From NCBI GenBank assembly GCA_013298665.1, contig JAAFIK010000010.1, positions 44,581 to 102,441 on the forward strand: DNA of 57,861 nucleotides. Direction: 5' to 3'. The notes under the pieces are model-generated. The model searched no databases and was not told the DNA's origin. It saw only the letters and a program-made list of their open reading frames with translations. Both the position numbers and the translations under genes were made by a program. This DNA is from Chitinophagales bacterium. Its GTDB lineage: Bacteria > Bacteroidota > Bacteroidia > Chitinophagales > Chitinophagaceae. How positions within the stretch are numbered: the first letter of the stretch is position 1; each line of letters starts with the position of its first letter. Shown piece after piece: positions 35,970-44,672 of the stretch.

Positions 35970-36452
35970 ATGAATGAGCATGTTGCACTGATGACAAAAT
36001 TCTACGACGCACTGGGGCGTCGCGACTGGCAGACCATGGCAGATTGTTATGCGCCTGATGCTGTTTTCAACGATCCCGCTTTTGGGATATTGCAAAATGG
36101 CGACCCGCAACTGATGTGGGAAATGCTCTGTACCCAGGCAAAGGACATCCGCATCCGTTTTTCAGACGCCACCGCTGATGAAGCGTACGGTACAGGCAAA
36201 TGGGTGGCCAATTATTCTTTTTCCAGAACAGGGCGACCCGTAGAAAACCATATTAAGGCCTATATGCGCTTTGCCAATGGTAAAATCATAGAGCATACCG
36301 ACGAATTTAACCTTTACAAATGGAGCCGCATGGCGCTGGGGTTACCGGGACTATTGCTGGGCTGGAGCGGGTTTATGCAACGCAAAATCAGGCAGACCGC
36401 ACTTGGTAGCCTGGAGAAGTTCAAGGCGCAAAAAGCTGCGGGCAGCAAATAA
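35970..36452 (+). CDS. NTF2-like (SnoaL-type) protein
   Basis: 160 residues. MTKFYDALGRRDWQTMADCYAPDAVFNDPAFG is the hallmark N-terminal helix-loop of the SnoaL-like NTF2 fold, with a cone-shaped pocket built by the following strands (WVANYSFSRTGRPVENHIKAYMRFANGKIIEHTDEF). Family members are small-molecule-binding or isomerase proteins; no substrate can be read here. The C-terminal 40 residues (MALGLPGLLLGWSGFMQRKIRQTALGS) are a common tail in Bacteroidota members. Cytoplasmic. Confidence 0.85.
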   Translation: MNEHVALMTKFYDALGRRDWQTMADCYAPDAVFNDPAFGILQNGDPQLMWEMLCTQAKDIRIRFSDATADEAYGTGKWVANYSFSRTGRPVENHIKAYMRFANGKIIEHTDEFNLYKWSRMALGLPGLLLGWSGFMQRKIRQTALGSLEKFKAQKAAGSK

Positions 36453-36464
36453 TCAGCCCAATAC

Positions 36465-36494
36465 TTGCAAAAACAGGAAAAGGATACTATTTTG
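36465..36494 (+). promoter_or_regulatory. Bacteroidota-type promoter for the DUF1761 gene
   Basis: TTG (36465-36467) and TATTTTG (36488-36494) are 20 bp apart, matching the TTG/TAnnTTTG sigma-ABfr type arrangement with one base missing from the -7 box. It lies 45 bp before the ATG at 36539. Confidence 0.45.
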
Positions 36495-36538
36495 TTACCA
36501 TTCTTTAACCCCGCCGCTTCCGGCACAAATGCAAGTAT

Positions 36539-36961
36539 ATGCAAGATGTATTTATTGACTTCCCCTGGTTGCAGGTATTCGTAGCCACCTTAGCCTTTTT
36601 TATGTTTGGCGCACTCTGGTACTCCAAACTGCTTTTTGCCAGCACATGGGTCAGGCATACGGGTATTAAAATGGATGATGCTGAGGCCAAAAAAGGTGTA
36701 GCCGCCATTATGGGCGGATCGTTTGTGCTGATGCTGATCAGCGTATTTGGTCTTGCCATCCTCGCACAAAAACTCGAACTCGAAGGCGGCTGGATAAGTG
36801 GCCTGAAACTGGGTGCTGTTACGGGCATCTGTTTTGCCGCAACGGCCATCAGCGTAGCTTTTATTTACGAAAAGCGTCCCCTTGCCCTGCACCTGATTGA
36901 TGGTTTATATATGGTTTGCGGACATATTATCGCCGCAATCATTCTCTGTGTATGGCATTAA
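36539..36961 (+). CDS. DUF1761 membrane protein
   Basis: 140 residues with four hydrophobic segments: ~10-30, 55-75, 85-106 and 118-138. FGALWYSKLLFASTWVRHTGI and the polar KKGVAAIMGGSFVLMLISVFGLA fit DUF1761, a small inner-membrane family without known function. It has its own promoter candidate and is followed by a very strong hairpin at 37007-37050. Confidence 0.85.
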   Translation: MQDVFIDFPWLQVFVATLAFFMFGALWYSKLLFASTWVRHTGIKMDDAEAKKGVAAIMGGSFVLMLISVFGLAILAQKLELEGGWISGLKLGAVTGICFAATAISVAFIYEKRPLALHLIDGLYMVCGHIIAAIILCVWH

Positions 36962-37006
36962 GCAGCCGGCCATCAGGGAAAACAACAGCGCAATCCGCAA
37001 AAGATC

Positions 37007-37050
37007 AACCCAATCCTCCTGCCGGTAAGCACCGGCAGGAGGATTGGGTT
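37007..37050. terminator. Perfect 20-bp stem hairpin
   Basis: Arm 37007-37026 and arm 37031-37050 are exact reverse complements (20 bp, 4-base loop AAGC). Such a long perfect stem with no T-run suggests a bidirectional or RNA-stabilising hairpin; it ends the DUF1761 transcript 46 bp after its stop. Confidence 0.75.
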
Positions 37051-37202
37051 GTCAGTTTAGCCAGCCTGCGTCGCCAGGCAGACAGCAGCAGGTAACCCCC
37101 TGTTTTTTGTCCGGAAAAATCATTGTACCCCTTTCCAAACTTCCAATTTTTTCTTTCCCCGCCCGCACCTAATTTCGCACGCTCCCAAAAGGGTATTCTA
37201 TT

Positions 37203-39449
37203 ATGACATCGTTTGCAACCCCCATCGCACAAAAGCTCAGTATCAGACCCGCACAGGCCCAGGCCGTTCTTGATCTGCTGGAAGAAGGCTCAACCATTCC
37301 CTTTATTGCCCGCTATCGTAAGGATAAAACGGGTGGACTTGATGAAGTACAACTGCAACAGGTACAGGAGGAAGCCCGTTTTCTCAAGGAATTTACCGAA
37401 CGCAAAGCATTTATCGAAAAAACGATTACCGAACAGGGTAAAATGACGGATGACCTGCAAAAACGTCTGGATACAGCAACGACCCTCAACGAACTGGAAG
37501 ATATTTACCTGCCCTTTAAACCCAAACGTAAAACCCGCGCACAAACCGCCCGGGAAAATGGTTTGGAACCACTCGCCATGCTGCTGCTGGAGCAGAAAGA
37601 CGCGGATGTGGAGCAGGAAGCAGGCCACTACCTCAATGAGAAAATAACAACTGCTGAAGAAGCGCTCCAGGGCGCACGCGACATCATTGCTGAGCTGATC
37701 AATGAAGATGCCGCCATTCGTGCCAAAATGCGCAACTGTTTTGAGAAAGAAGCTGTACTCATCAGTAAGGTGGTTACCGGTAAGGAGGCAGAAGGTGTCA
37801 AGTACAAAGACTATTTCGATTTCAGTGAACCCATCAGCCGGATTCCCTCACACCGCATACTGGCCGTACTTCGTGGTTTCCTGGAAGGCTTTCTGCGCAT
37901 GTCTGTTGAGCCGCAGGAAGAGCAGGCCATTGCATTGGTGGAAGCTGTTTACCTCAAAGGCATGAGTTCGGCTTCAGCACATATCCGCAAAGCCATTAAA
38001 GATGCTTACCGCCGCCTGTTGCAACCCAGCCTGGAAGCAGAGTTCCGTACAGCACTCAAAACAAAAGCCGATGAGGACGCGATCAATGTGTTTGCAGAAA
38101 ACCTGCGCCAGTTATTACTCAGTGCCCCATTGGGCAGTAAAAAAATACTCGCGATAGACCCCGGCTATCGTACCGGTTGTAAAATCGTTTGTCTTGATGA
38201 AAAGGGTGTGCTGCAAAAAACAGCCCTGATCTTTATACACGAACCGGGTAAGCGACCAGCAGCAGAAAACACCATCCGCGGGTTGGTTACCCAATACCTT
38301 ATAGAAGCCATTGCTATTGGTGATGGTACCGCGGGCAGGGAAACCGAGCAGTTCATCAAGGAACTGCGGCTTGAAATACCTGTTTTCATGGTAAACGAAG
38401 ACGGTGCGTCGGTCTATTCAGCCAGTGAAACTGCAAGAGAGGAGTTTCCCGACCAGGATGTGACCGTTCGCGGCAGTGTGAGTATCGGCAGACGCCTGAT
38501 GGATCCGCTGGCTGAACTGGTAAAGATCGACCCCAAGAGCATCGGGGTGGGGCAGTACCAGCACGATGTAAATGCGTTCCGGCTCAAAGAGCGGCTCGAC
38601 CAGACCGTGGTGAGTTGTGTAAACAATGTAGGTGTCAACCTCAATACGGCCAGTAAACATTTACTCGCTTATGTAAGCGGTATCGGCAGCACCCTTGCCG
38701 CAAATATTGTGCAGTACCGCAATGAGATCGGTCGCTTCTCCAGCCGTCAGCAACTCCTGAAGGTACCACGCCTCGGCGGTAAGGCCTTTGAGCAATGTGC
38801 CGGGTTCCTGCGCATCAAAGACGGCGATAATATACTCGACCAGAGTGCAGTGCATCCCGAAGCTTACCCCATTGTTGAGCGAATGGCGACAGACATGGGT
38901 GTGACGGTAACGGCGCTGATCGGCAAACAGGAACTGCTGTCCTCCATCGATCCAAAGCAATATGTGACTACAGAGCTGGGCGAGATGACCATCCGCGACA
39001 TCATCCGCGAAATGAATAAACCAGGTCTTGACCCACGCGCGGATGTGCAGCAATTTGCCTTTGCCGATATCTTTACAATTGAAGACGTAAAAGTTGGGAT
39101 GGAAGTACCCGGAATGGTCACCAATATCACCCGCTTTGGTGCCTTTGTAGACATCGGGGTAAAACAGGACGGACTGGTACATGTGTCCGAAATTGCGCAT
39201 AAATACATCACCGACCCTGCCGAAGTCCTCAAACTCAACCAGCAGGTACGCGTAAAAGTGGTAGAAGTGGATATTGCCCGTAAAAGGATTGCCTTGTCCA
39301 TCAAGCAGACGCAGGAACCACCAGCAAGGGAGCAGCGTCACAAGCCTGGTGGCAAACCCTTTCAGCAGCCCCGCCACCCACAGAAACCTGCAGCCGAACT
39401 CCCCATGAGTGACGCCCTCAGTTTACTGAAGAAAAAATTCGGAAAGTAA
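37203..39449 (+). CDS. tex: Tex-family RNA-binding transcription accessory protein
   Basis: 748 residues of the Tex/YhgF family: an N-terminal helical region (SIRPAQAQAVLDLLEEGSTIPFIARYRKDKTGGLDE), a YqgF-like RNase-H-fold (LAIDPGYRTGCKIVCLDE), HhH motifs (NTASKHLLAYVSGIGSTLAANIVQYRNEIGRFSSRQQLLKVPRLG) and a C-terminal S1 domain (about 640-712, MEVPGMVTNITRFGAFVDIG). The tail is basic and Pro-rich. The protein acts in the cytoplasm on RNA, in transcription or RNA quality control. Family assignment is secure; precise role in this organism is not. Confidence 0.96.
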   Translation: MTSFATPIAQKLSIRPAQAQAVLDLLEEGSTIPFIARYRKDKTGGLDEVQLQQVQEEARFLKEFTERKAFIEKTITEQGKMTDDLQKRLDTATTLNELEDIYLPFKPKRKTRAQTARENGLEPLAMLLLEQKDADVEQEAGHYLNEKITTAEEALQGARDIIAELINEDAAIRAKMRNCFEKEAVLISKVVTGKEAEGVKYKDYFDFSEPISRIPSHRILAVLRGFLEGFLRMSVEPQEEQAIALVEAVYLKGMSSASAHIRKAIKDAYRRLLQPSLEAEFRTALKTKADEDAINVFAENLRQLLLSAPLGSKKILAIDPGYRTGCKIVCLDEKGVLQKTALIFIHEPGKRPAAENTIRGLVTQYLIEAIAIGDGTAGRETEQFIKELRLEIPVFMVNEDGASVYSASETAREEFPDQDVTVRGSVSIGRRLMDPLAELVKIDPKSIGVGQYQHDVNAFRLKERLDQTVVSCVNNVGVNLNTASKHLLAYVSGIGSTLAANIVQYRNEIGRFSSRQQLLKVPRLGGKAFEQCAGFLRIKDGDNILDQSAVHPEAYPIVERMATDMGVTVTALIGKQELLSSIDPKQYVTTELGEMTIRDIIREMNKPGLDPRADVQQFAFADIFTIEDVKVGMEVPGMVTNITRFGAFVDIGVKQDGLVHVSEIAHKYITDPAEVLKLNQQVRVKVVEVDIARKRIALSIKQTQEPPAREQRHKPGGKPFQQPRHPQKPAAELPMSDALSLLKKKFGK

Positions 39450-39611
39450 TACCGTTCGGTTTAAAAGTACATCATTAAAGGCGTGCGTTTCTTTTACGGT
39501 CCGGGTACAGTAACATTACGTTACAGGGCAAGAGCCCTGAAAGGATGACAGGTTCCCCGTACACCAGGCTGTAGCCCATGCAATGGTTACCCATCCAATA
39601 CCCAAATGATT

Positions 39612-39619
39612 TACCTTTG
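39612..39619 (+). promoter_or_regulatory. -7 box (TACCTTTG) before the DUF3347 gene
   Basis: TACCTTTG fits TAnnTTTG exactly and lies 17 bp before the ATG at 39637. The -33 element is not clear. Confidence 0.4.
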
Positions 39620-39636
39620 CAAAAAAAAATCCTGGT

Positions 39637-40242
39637 ATGAAAAGAATACTTCCCCTGCTGATACTCTTACTCGCAGCATTTGGCGTGTATTGGTTTTTCT
39701 TTCGCAGCAAAGGTGGGGGAGATCATGGCCCCAAACAGGAACCCCTGAAAGTAAAAAAGCATGACAAGGCTTTCAACGACTCCGTAGAAAATATCCTTAC
39801 CGCCTATTTTAACCTCAGTACCGCTTTTGTAGAGGGCGATACGGCCAGGGTCAAACAAAGTTGTACGACCCTGGTGCAGACTGCCGGTGCATTTAAGTTG
39901 GAAGCGCTCAAAAAGGATACTGTGGGTATTTATGAAAGCGCTTCCGGGCAGATGGGGGATATACTGGCCAATGCGCAGAGCCTGCTCAGCCAAACGGATA
40001 TTACTGAAATGCGTAAGGATTTCAGCATGGTGAACGAAAACCTTTATCCTTTCCTCAAAACCATTAAGTATGAGGGCAAACCGCTCTACTGGCAGAGCGA
40101 TGCCAATGCGTTTGGTGAAGGGAAAGTGGCCAGTTGGCTCAGCAATACCATCGCCGTGGTAAATCCGTATAAAGGTAAGGTACACCCCGACTTTAAAGAT
40201 ACGCAGCTCAATACCGGCGAAATAAAAGATACCATAAAATAG
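39637..40242 (+). CDS. DUF3347 family protein
   Basis: 201 residues with an N-terminal hydrophobic anchor (LPLLILLLAAFGVYWFFF). The DUF3347 core has a helical bundle (SVENILTAYFNLSTAFVEGDTARVKQ, ~48-72) and the typical ending YWQSDANAFGEGKVASWLS. Some members sit beside heavy-metal efflux or copper proteins, but no such gene is here except the TonB receptor 40 bp downstream. Periplasmic, membrane-anchored. Confidence 0.85.
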   Translation: MKRILPLLILLLAAFGVYWFFFRSKGGGDHGPKQEPLKVKKHDKAFNDSVENILTAYFNLSTAFVEGDTARVKQSCTTLVQTAGAFKLEALKKDTVGIYESASGQMGDILANAQSLLSQTDITEMRKDFSMVNENLYPFLKTIKYEGKPLYWQSDANAFGEGKVASWLSNTIAVVNPYKGKVHPDFKDTQLNTGEIKDTIK

Positions 40243-40282
40243 GCGGCACGGGCTGCCAATGTATAGTGCATAAAATATTGAT

Positions 40283-42643
40283 ATGATGAGAAAGCTGAGC
40301 ACATTACTGCTCTTTCTGTTACCCCTTGTTACCGTCGCACAAACCAAATACACGTTGAGCGGATATATTAAAGATTCCCTCAGCGGAGAGACACTTATCG
40401 GCGCCACGATCACGGTTAAAGGCCAGAGCCGGGGCATCAGCAGCAACCAGTATGGTTTTTATTCCATTACCCTGTTGCCCGGTAATTACACGCTCGTTTG
40501 TTCGTATGTTGGTTACCAGCCCAAAGTGGTTACGATCGACCTGAGCAGCAACAGCCGCCAGTTCAACTTTGAGGTATTACCGAAAATCAGTACGGCACAG
40601 GAAGTCATTGTCACTTCCAAAAGACGGGACGCGAATGTAAAGAATGCCCAGATGGGCCGGTTTACGTTGTCGCAGGAACAGATTAAGGCTGTACCGGCTT
40701 TTCTGGGCGAGGTGGATCTGCTCAAAACCATACAGTTGTTGCCGGGGGTGCGTAATGCGGGGGAGGGCAGTGCAGGAATTTATGTACGGGGTGGTGGTCC
40801 CGACCAGAACCTGATTATGCTGGATGATGCAGTGGTGTATAACACCGGGCATCTCTTTGGTTTTTTTTCCATTTTCAATTCGGATGCGATTAAGAATACC
40901 ACACTCATCAAAGGGGGTATGCCTGCACAGTATGGGGGCAGGCTCAGCAGCGTACTGGATATCTCCATGAAGGAGGGTAATAATAAACAGTTCCAGATGG
41001 AAGGTGGTATTGGGTTGATTGCCTCCCGCTTCTCCATACAAGGGCCCATTAAAAAGAACAAGGCTTCATTTATCCTCTCGGCCCGCCGCACTTATATTGA
41101 CGCATTGGTAAAACCTGCCATCAGCAAGACGAGCCAGTTTTACGGCTCCGGTTATTATTTCTACGACCTCAATGCAAAAGTGAATTACCAGTTTTCGCAG
41201 AAAGACCGGCTTTACCTGAGCGGTTATTTTGGCCGAGATGTGTTTGACTTTGTAAATGGCCAGCGATCGCTTAATGTCAATATCCCCTGGGGTAATGCCA
41301 CCGGTACACTGCGGTGGAACCATGTATTTAACAAACGGCTCTTTGGTAACACCACGGCGGTGTACAACGATTACAATTTTACCTTTAAAGCCGCACAGAA
41401 TAATTTTACCGTCAAGCTGGCTTCGGGTATCCGCGACCTCAGCCTGAAACAGGACTTTGATCTTTATCCTTTTACCGGGCATAAGGTGAAATTTGGCGCG
41501 CTCTATACCTATCATCGTTTTACGCCTTCGGTGGTGAGCGGCCAGCAGGACTCTGTGGTATTTAAGCCCAATAATGCCCAGATCAAATATGCACACGAGG
41601 CGGCCGTTTACATACAGGACGACTGGGAAATCAACGACCAGATTAAGGTTAATGCGGGTATCCGCTACAGCATGTTTCAGCAGGTGGGGCCCTTTAAGAT
41701 ATACAAAACGGATGCAGATGGAAACCGGTTAGACAGTACGGTTTACCGCAATGGCCAGCCCATCAAAACCTATGGCGGTTTTGAACCGAGACTTACGGTT
41801 CGTTATGCACTCGATGATGAAACCTCCCTGAAAGCATCTGTAACGCGCAACCTGCAATACATTCACCTCGTGAGCAATGCAGGCACCACCCTCCCCACCG
41901 ATCTGTGGGTGCCCAGTACATACAAAGTAAAGCCACAGATCAGTTGGTTGTATGCGGCGGGCTTGTTTAAAAACTTTAAAGACAATATGTTCGAGACCTC
42001 GGTGGAAGTGTATTTCAAGAATATGGAGAACCAGATTGAATACGCAGAAGGCTATACCCCCAATACCCTCGAAGACACAGAGAATTTTTTCACCTTTGGC
42101 CGTGGCTGGAGTTATGGCACAGAACTTTTTGTTAACAAGACCAAGGGCAGACTCACGGGCTGGGTGGGGTATACCCTGAGCTGGACCTGGCGTAAATTTC
42201 CCCAGCTCAACTTTGGGGAACGCTACGCGGCCAAGTACGACCGTCGCAACGACCTGAGTGTGGTGGCTGTATATGAGTTGAGTAAAAAATGGAGACTCTC
42301 CGGCACATTTGTGTATGGCAGTGGTAATGCGGCTACTTTGCCGCAGCGTTTTTATATTGTAGGTGGTGTACTCTCACAAGAATACAGCCGTATCAACCAG
42401 TACCGCCTACCTGCCTACCATCGTTTAGATTTTGCGGCTACACTAACGCCGAAGAAGAATGCCAATCGCAAAATGAAAACGGAATGGGTGTTCAGTATCT
42501 ATAATGCTTACAGCCGCCAGAACCCTTACTTTATTTATTTCGACCAGACGGGCAACCCTTTAGACGGGTCACTCCGGGTGCAGGGTAAGCAGGTGAGCAT
42601 ATTCCCCATCATCCCTGCAGTAACCTGGAATTTTAAGTTCTGA
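40283..42643 (+). CDS. TonB-dependent receptor with CarboxypepD_reg-like domain
   Basis: 786 residues: signal peptide (LSTLLLFLLPLVTVAQ), CarboxypepD_reg-like Ig fold (~22-105, YTLSGYIKDSLSGETLIGATITVKGQSRGISSNQYG), plug (VPAFLGEVDLLKTIQLLPGVRNAGEGSAGIYVRGGGPDQNLIMLDD) and a 22-strand barrel whose final strand ends in an aromatic Phe (PAVTWNFKF). Imports an unknown substrate across the outer membrane using TonB. No SusD-like partner, no sigma/anti-sigma pair adjacent. Co-transcription with the DUF3347 gene is likely (40-bp gap). Confidence 0.94.
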   Translation: MMRKLSTLLLFLLPLVTVAQTKYTLSGYIKDSLSGETLIGATITVKGQSRGISSNQYGFYSITLLPGNYTLVCSYVGYQPKVVTIDLSSNSRQFNFEVLPKISTAQEVIVTSKRRDANVKNAQMGRFTLSQEQIKAVPAFLGEVDLLKTIQLLPGVRNAGEGSAGIYVRGGGPDQNLIMLDDAVVYNTGHLFGFFSIFNSDAIKNTTLIKGGMPAQYGGRLSSVLDISMKEGNNKQFQMEGGIGLIASRFSIQGPIKKNKASFILSARRTYIDALVKPAISKTSQFYGSGYYFYDLNAKVNYQFSQKDRLYLSGYFGRDVFDFVNGQRSLNVNIPWGNATGTLRWNHVFNKRLFGNTTAVYNDYNFTFKAAQNNFTVKLASGIRDLSLKQDFDLYPFTGHKVKFGALYTYHRFTPSVVSGQQDSVVFKPNNAQIKYAHEAAVYIQDDWEINDQIKVNAGIRYSMFQQVGPFKIYKTDADGNRLDSTVYRNGQPIKTYGGFEPRLTVRYALDDETSLKASVTRNLQYIHLVSNAGTTLPTDLWVPSTYKVKPQISWLYAAGLFKNFKDNMFETSVEVYFKNMENQIEYAEGYTPNTLEDTENFFTFGRGWSYGTELFVNKTKGRLTGWVGYTLSWTWRKFPQLNFGERYAAKYDRRNDLSVVAVYELSKKWRLSGTFVYGSGNAATLPQRFYIVGGVLSQEYSRINQYRLPAYHRLDFAATLTPKKNANRKMKTEWVFSIYNAYSRQNPYFIYFDQTGNPLDGSLRVQGKQVSIFPIIPAVTWNFKF

Positions 42644-43048
42644 GACGAGGTGCCATTTACACGCACAGGCATTGTAAAAAAATGTGCTGTCTTTTGTAAA
42701 GGGCTATACGGCAAATGCATGTTGTATAATAGTGGTGATACAGGGTGTGACAGTTTTATCCTTTCTTCTATTCCCCTTATTATTTGTTTCAACCCATATT
42801 TTACAGGGTTCAACTCCAAAATATGGGTTGAACCCTGTAGTACCCGTAAAACTCAGGTGAATATTGCCGGTGAAAATAAAATCCTTAGCCGGATAATTTT
42901 TTGGTGAAACGGGTCGCCAGTATCACTTTATAAAAAGGGCTTTTTTCCGGGTGGTGTGGTAACGATGAAGAAGGTATCTTGTGGCAGGTATGATAGGTAT
43001 GGAGTACGATGATGTATAGTTATTTCACAATACCCAAAACCAGTTGTT
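42644..43048. other. Intergenic region with an interlocked inverted repeat
   Basis: No credible gene. It holds the structured element at 42788-42838 and little else; a GGGCTTTTTT stretch near 42938 is too weak to name a terminator. Confidence 0.6.
42788..42838. promoter_or_regulatory. Interlocked inverted repeats (pseudoknot/switch-like element)
   Basis: Two perfect inverted repeats overlap. A: 42788-42802 pairs with 42818-42832 (15 bp). B: ACAGGGTTCAA (42803-42813) pairs with TTGAACCCTGT (42828-42838) (11 bp). Arm B lies directly behind arm A, and the second arms share five bases (42828-42832). The order A-B-A'-B' is that of a pseudoknot, and because A' and B' overlap the two stems compete. 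It lies 145 bp behind the TonB receptor gene and 211 bp before the next start, so it could end the first transcript or control the second. Confidence 0.7.
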
Positions 43049-43480
43049 ATGATCAGGAAAACAATGATTTTTATTATAACACTGCTCACCCTGAGTATTA
43101 TCGGTGCGCTGGTACTCACGCTTTTTGGCAAAAATATTACCCATTCACTCAGCAGCCGGATGGGCTTCTTTCAATATATGGGCTACTACACCATTATGCG
43201 CTTCATCATACAATTGTTATCGGGGTTAGTACTGGTGTATTATGGCGGATATTACCTGCTGCGCCGCTTACACCTGTACAAATGGGTCCTGCCGGTTATT
43301 ACGGGTATCGCCGCTTTTATACTGGTCTGTCTGCTCAGGGGTAATATTGAAACCTATCATTTTGAACCACAGAAACATTTTTATCAGATCACCATCTTCC
43401 TGCTGTTGGGTTTTTGTTTTCCCATTGTTTACAGCATAGCCCGGAAATTATTGGGGAAACATACTCCGGGGCTTACCTGA
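43049..43480 (+). CDS. Small membrane protein, unknown family
   Basis: 143 residues with four hydrophobic segments (about 5-25, 45-66, 80-97 and 110-130) and loops rich in Tyr. No conserved motif is recognised. The ATG at 43049 is preceded by a plausible leader. It is convergent with the response-regulator gene and lies behind the interlocked repeat, which may control it. Confidence 0.65.
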   Translation: MIRKTMIFIITLLTLSIIGALVLTLFGKNITHSLSSRMGFFQYMGYYTIMRFIIQLLSGLVLVYYGGYYLLRRLHLYKWVLPVITGIAAFILVCLLRGNIETYHFEPQKHFYQITIFLLLGFCFPIVYSIARKLLGKHTPGLT

Positions 43481-43600
43481 TGCACGGTTACAGCATGTTA
43501 TCGTGAGTGCATTCCCGGGGAATACCCTGGTTATTGAACCCGGATTTTGCAGCAGTAAATTTTGGGCTGAGCCGGATGATCTTTATGGATATTTTTTCGG

Positions 43601-44263
43601 CTACACCTGTACCAGCCCATGTTTTACGGCATACAGTACCGATCCGGTACGGCTTTTTACATGAAGTTTCCGGTAAATGGCATCGCGGTAATTGTCTAAG
43701 GTATGATAACTGATGTGCATAATGCCGCAGATTTCGTTGTAGCTGAGTTCTGTGCAGAGCAACTCAAGAAAGCGCTTTTCCTGCTGGTTGAGCAGCGTGG
43801 AGTCGGTGAGGGAGGGTTGTGGCATCAGGCTGCGTTTGATGATGGCCGTGAGGTGCCCCTGCATCCGTGCGGAAAAGTAATAGCCGTATTTCCTGATCTC
43901 GCGGAATGCCCTTAAAATTTCTTCTATATCGCTTTCTTTGAGTACGAAGCCGTTTACCCCGGCCTTAACCATCTGGTAAAGTGTTTCCTGCGAATCGTTG
44001 ACCGACATAACCAGTATTTTTACATCGGGATAATGCGCTTTGAGCCAGAGCGTACATTCGTAACCGTCCATCTCGGGCATGGCAATATCAAGCAGTACGA
44101 TTTCCGGAGCCTGGTGCCGGCTGAATTGCTGCTGCATATCAATACCGTTGGAGGCGTCAAAAGTAACGAGATAGGCATCACTGGAGTTGATGAGGCTGGA
44201 GAGTGCCTGGCGGATGAGTGCGTGGTCATCAACGATAGCAATGGTTGTTTTTTCAGTGCTCAT
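43601..44263 (-). CDS. NarL/FixJ-type response regulator, orphan
   Basis: 220 residues from ATG 44263 (MSTEKTTIAIVDDHALIRQ); a frame to 44311 adds a non-homologous 16-residue stretch. Receiver domain (~1-125) with Asp12, Asp13 and the phosphorylation site Asp59 in VLLDIAMPEMDG. LuxR-type HTH (~155-220): LLNQQEKRFLELLCTELSYNEICGIMHISYHTLDNYRDAIYRKLHVKSRTG. No histidine kinase is adjacent, so its partner is elsewhere. It is divergent from the 44673 operon, whose promoter region carries a dyad at 44609-44632, a candidate for its binding site. Confidence 0.93.
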   Translation of the reverse strand: MSTEKTTIAIVDDHALIRQALSSLINSSDAYLVTFDASNGIDMQQQFSRHQAPEIVLLDIAMPEMDGYECTLWLKAHYPDVKILVMSVNDSQETLYQMVKAGVNGFVLKESDIEEILRAFREIRKYGYYFSARMQGHLTAIIKRSLMPQPSLTDSTLLNQQEKRFLELLCTELSYNEICGIMHISYHTLDNYRDAIYRKLHVKSRTGSVLYAVKHGLVQV

Positions 44264-44672
44264 ATAAGTTGTTGTGTGTTTGCCTTTGCAAATATAAGTC
44301 CACCCCTGCATTTTTAAAATTCTGCTGTTGGTAAGGGGGAATACTAAAACCTCAGGTTGTTTTTTTCAATTTCTCTTTCTAAAATTAAGTATTTTTCTTA
44401 AGCACATCATTAATTTTCCCCCATTCTGAACCGGAAAATCCACTTTTCTACGCATGCAACGCTGTTTTTCCGGTGTTTCTTCAAATGCCGTTGTGGCATA
44501 AGGGTTATCTTTTTCTAAAGATACCCTTTTAAATCGGGTGAAAATTAAATTTTAAAAGGGGAAAGCTATAGTGGTTTCTCAAAACGGCAAACTTACCTTT
44601 AATCAGCTAATTGTCACATTCTTATGACAATTAAGATTTGCAATCAATGTTATAACAATCAAAACCAAGCTT
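44264..44672. other. Divergent intergenic region
   Basis: 409 bp between the response regulator and the operon at 44673. No gene is supported. It holds AAAGATACCCTTTTAAATCG-type AT-rich stretches and the dyad at 44609-44632. The unusual length for a divergent spacer suggests room for regulation on both sides. Confidence 0.5.
44609..44640 (+). promoter_or_regulatory. Promoter with internal dyad (44609-44632) before the 44673 operon
   Basis: TTG (44611-44613) and TAAGATTTG (44632-44640) are 18 bp apart, close to the Bacteroidota -33/-7 arrangement. AATTGTCA (44609-44616) and TGACAATT (44625-44632) form an 8-bp perfect inverted repeat across the spacer, an operator-like position where a bound regulator would cover both promoter boxes. 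Confidence 0.5.

Noticed and set aside
40283..42643. SusC/SusD polysaccharide utilisation pair
   Set aside because: No SusD-like gene and no glycan-degrading enzyme is adjacent; the receptor is shorter than typical SusC proteins.
43481..43600. tRNA-like or terminator structure between convergent genes
   Set aside because: The near-palindrome ATTCCCGGGGAAT is too short and no cloverleaf can be built; other spacers were also checked by eye for tRNA arms without success.
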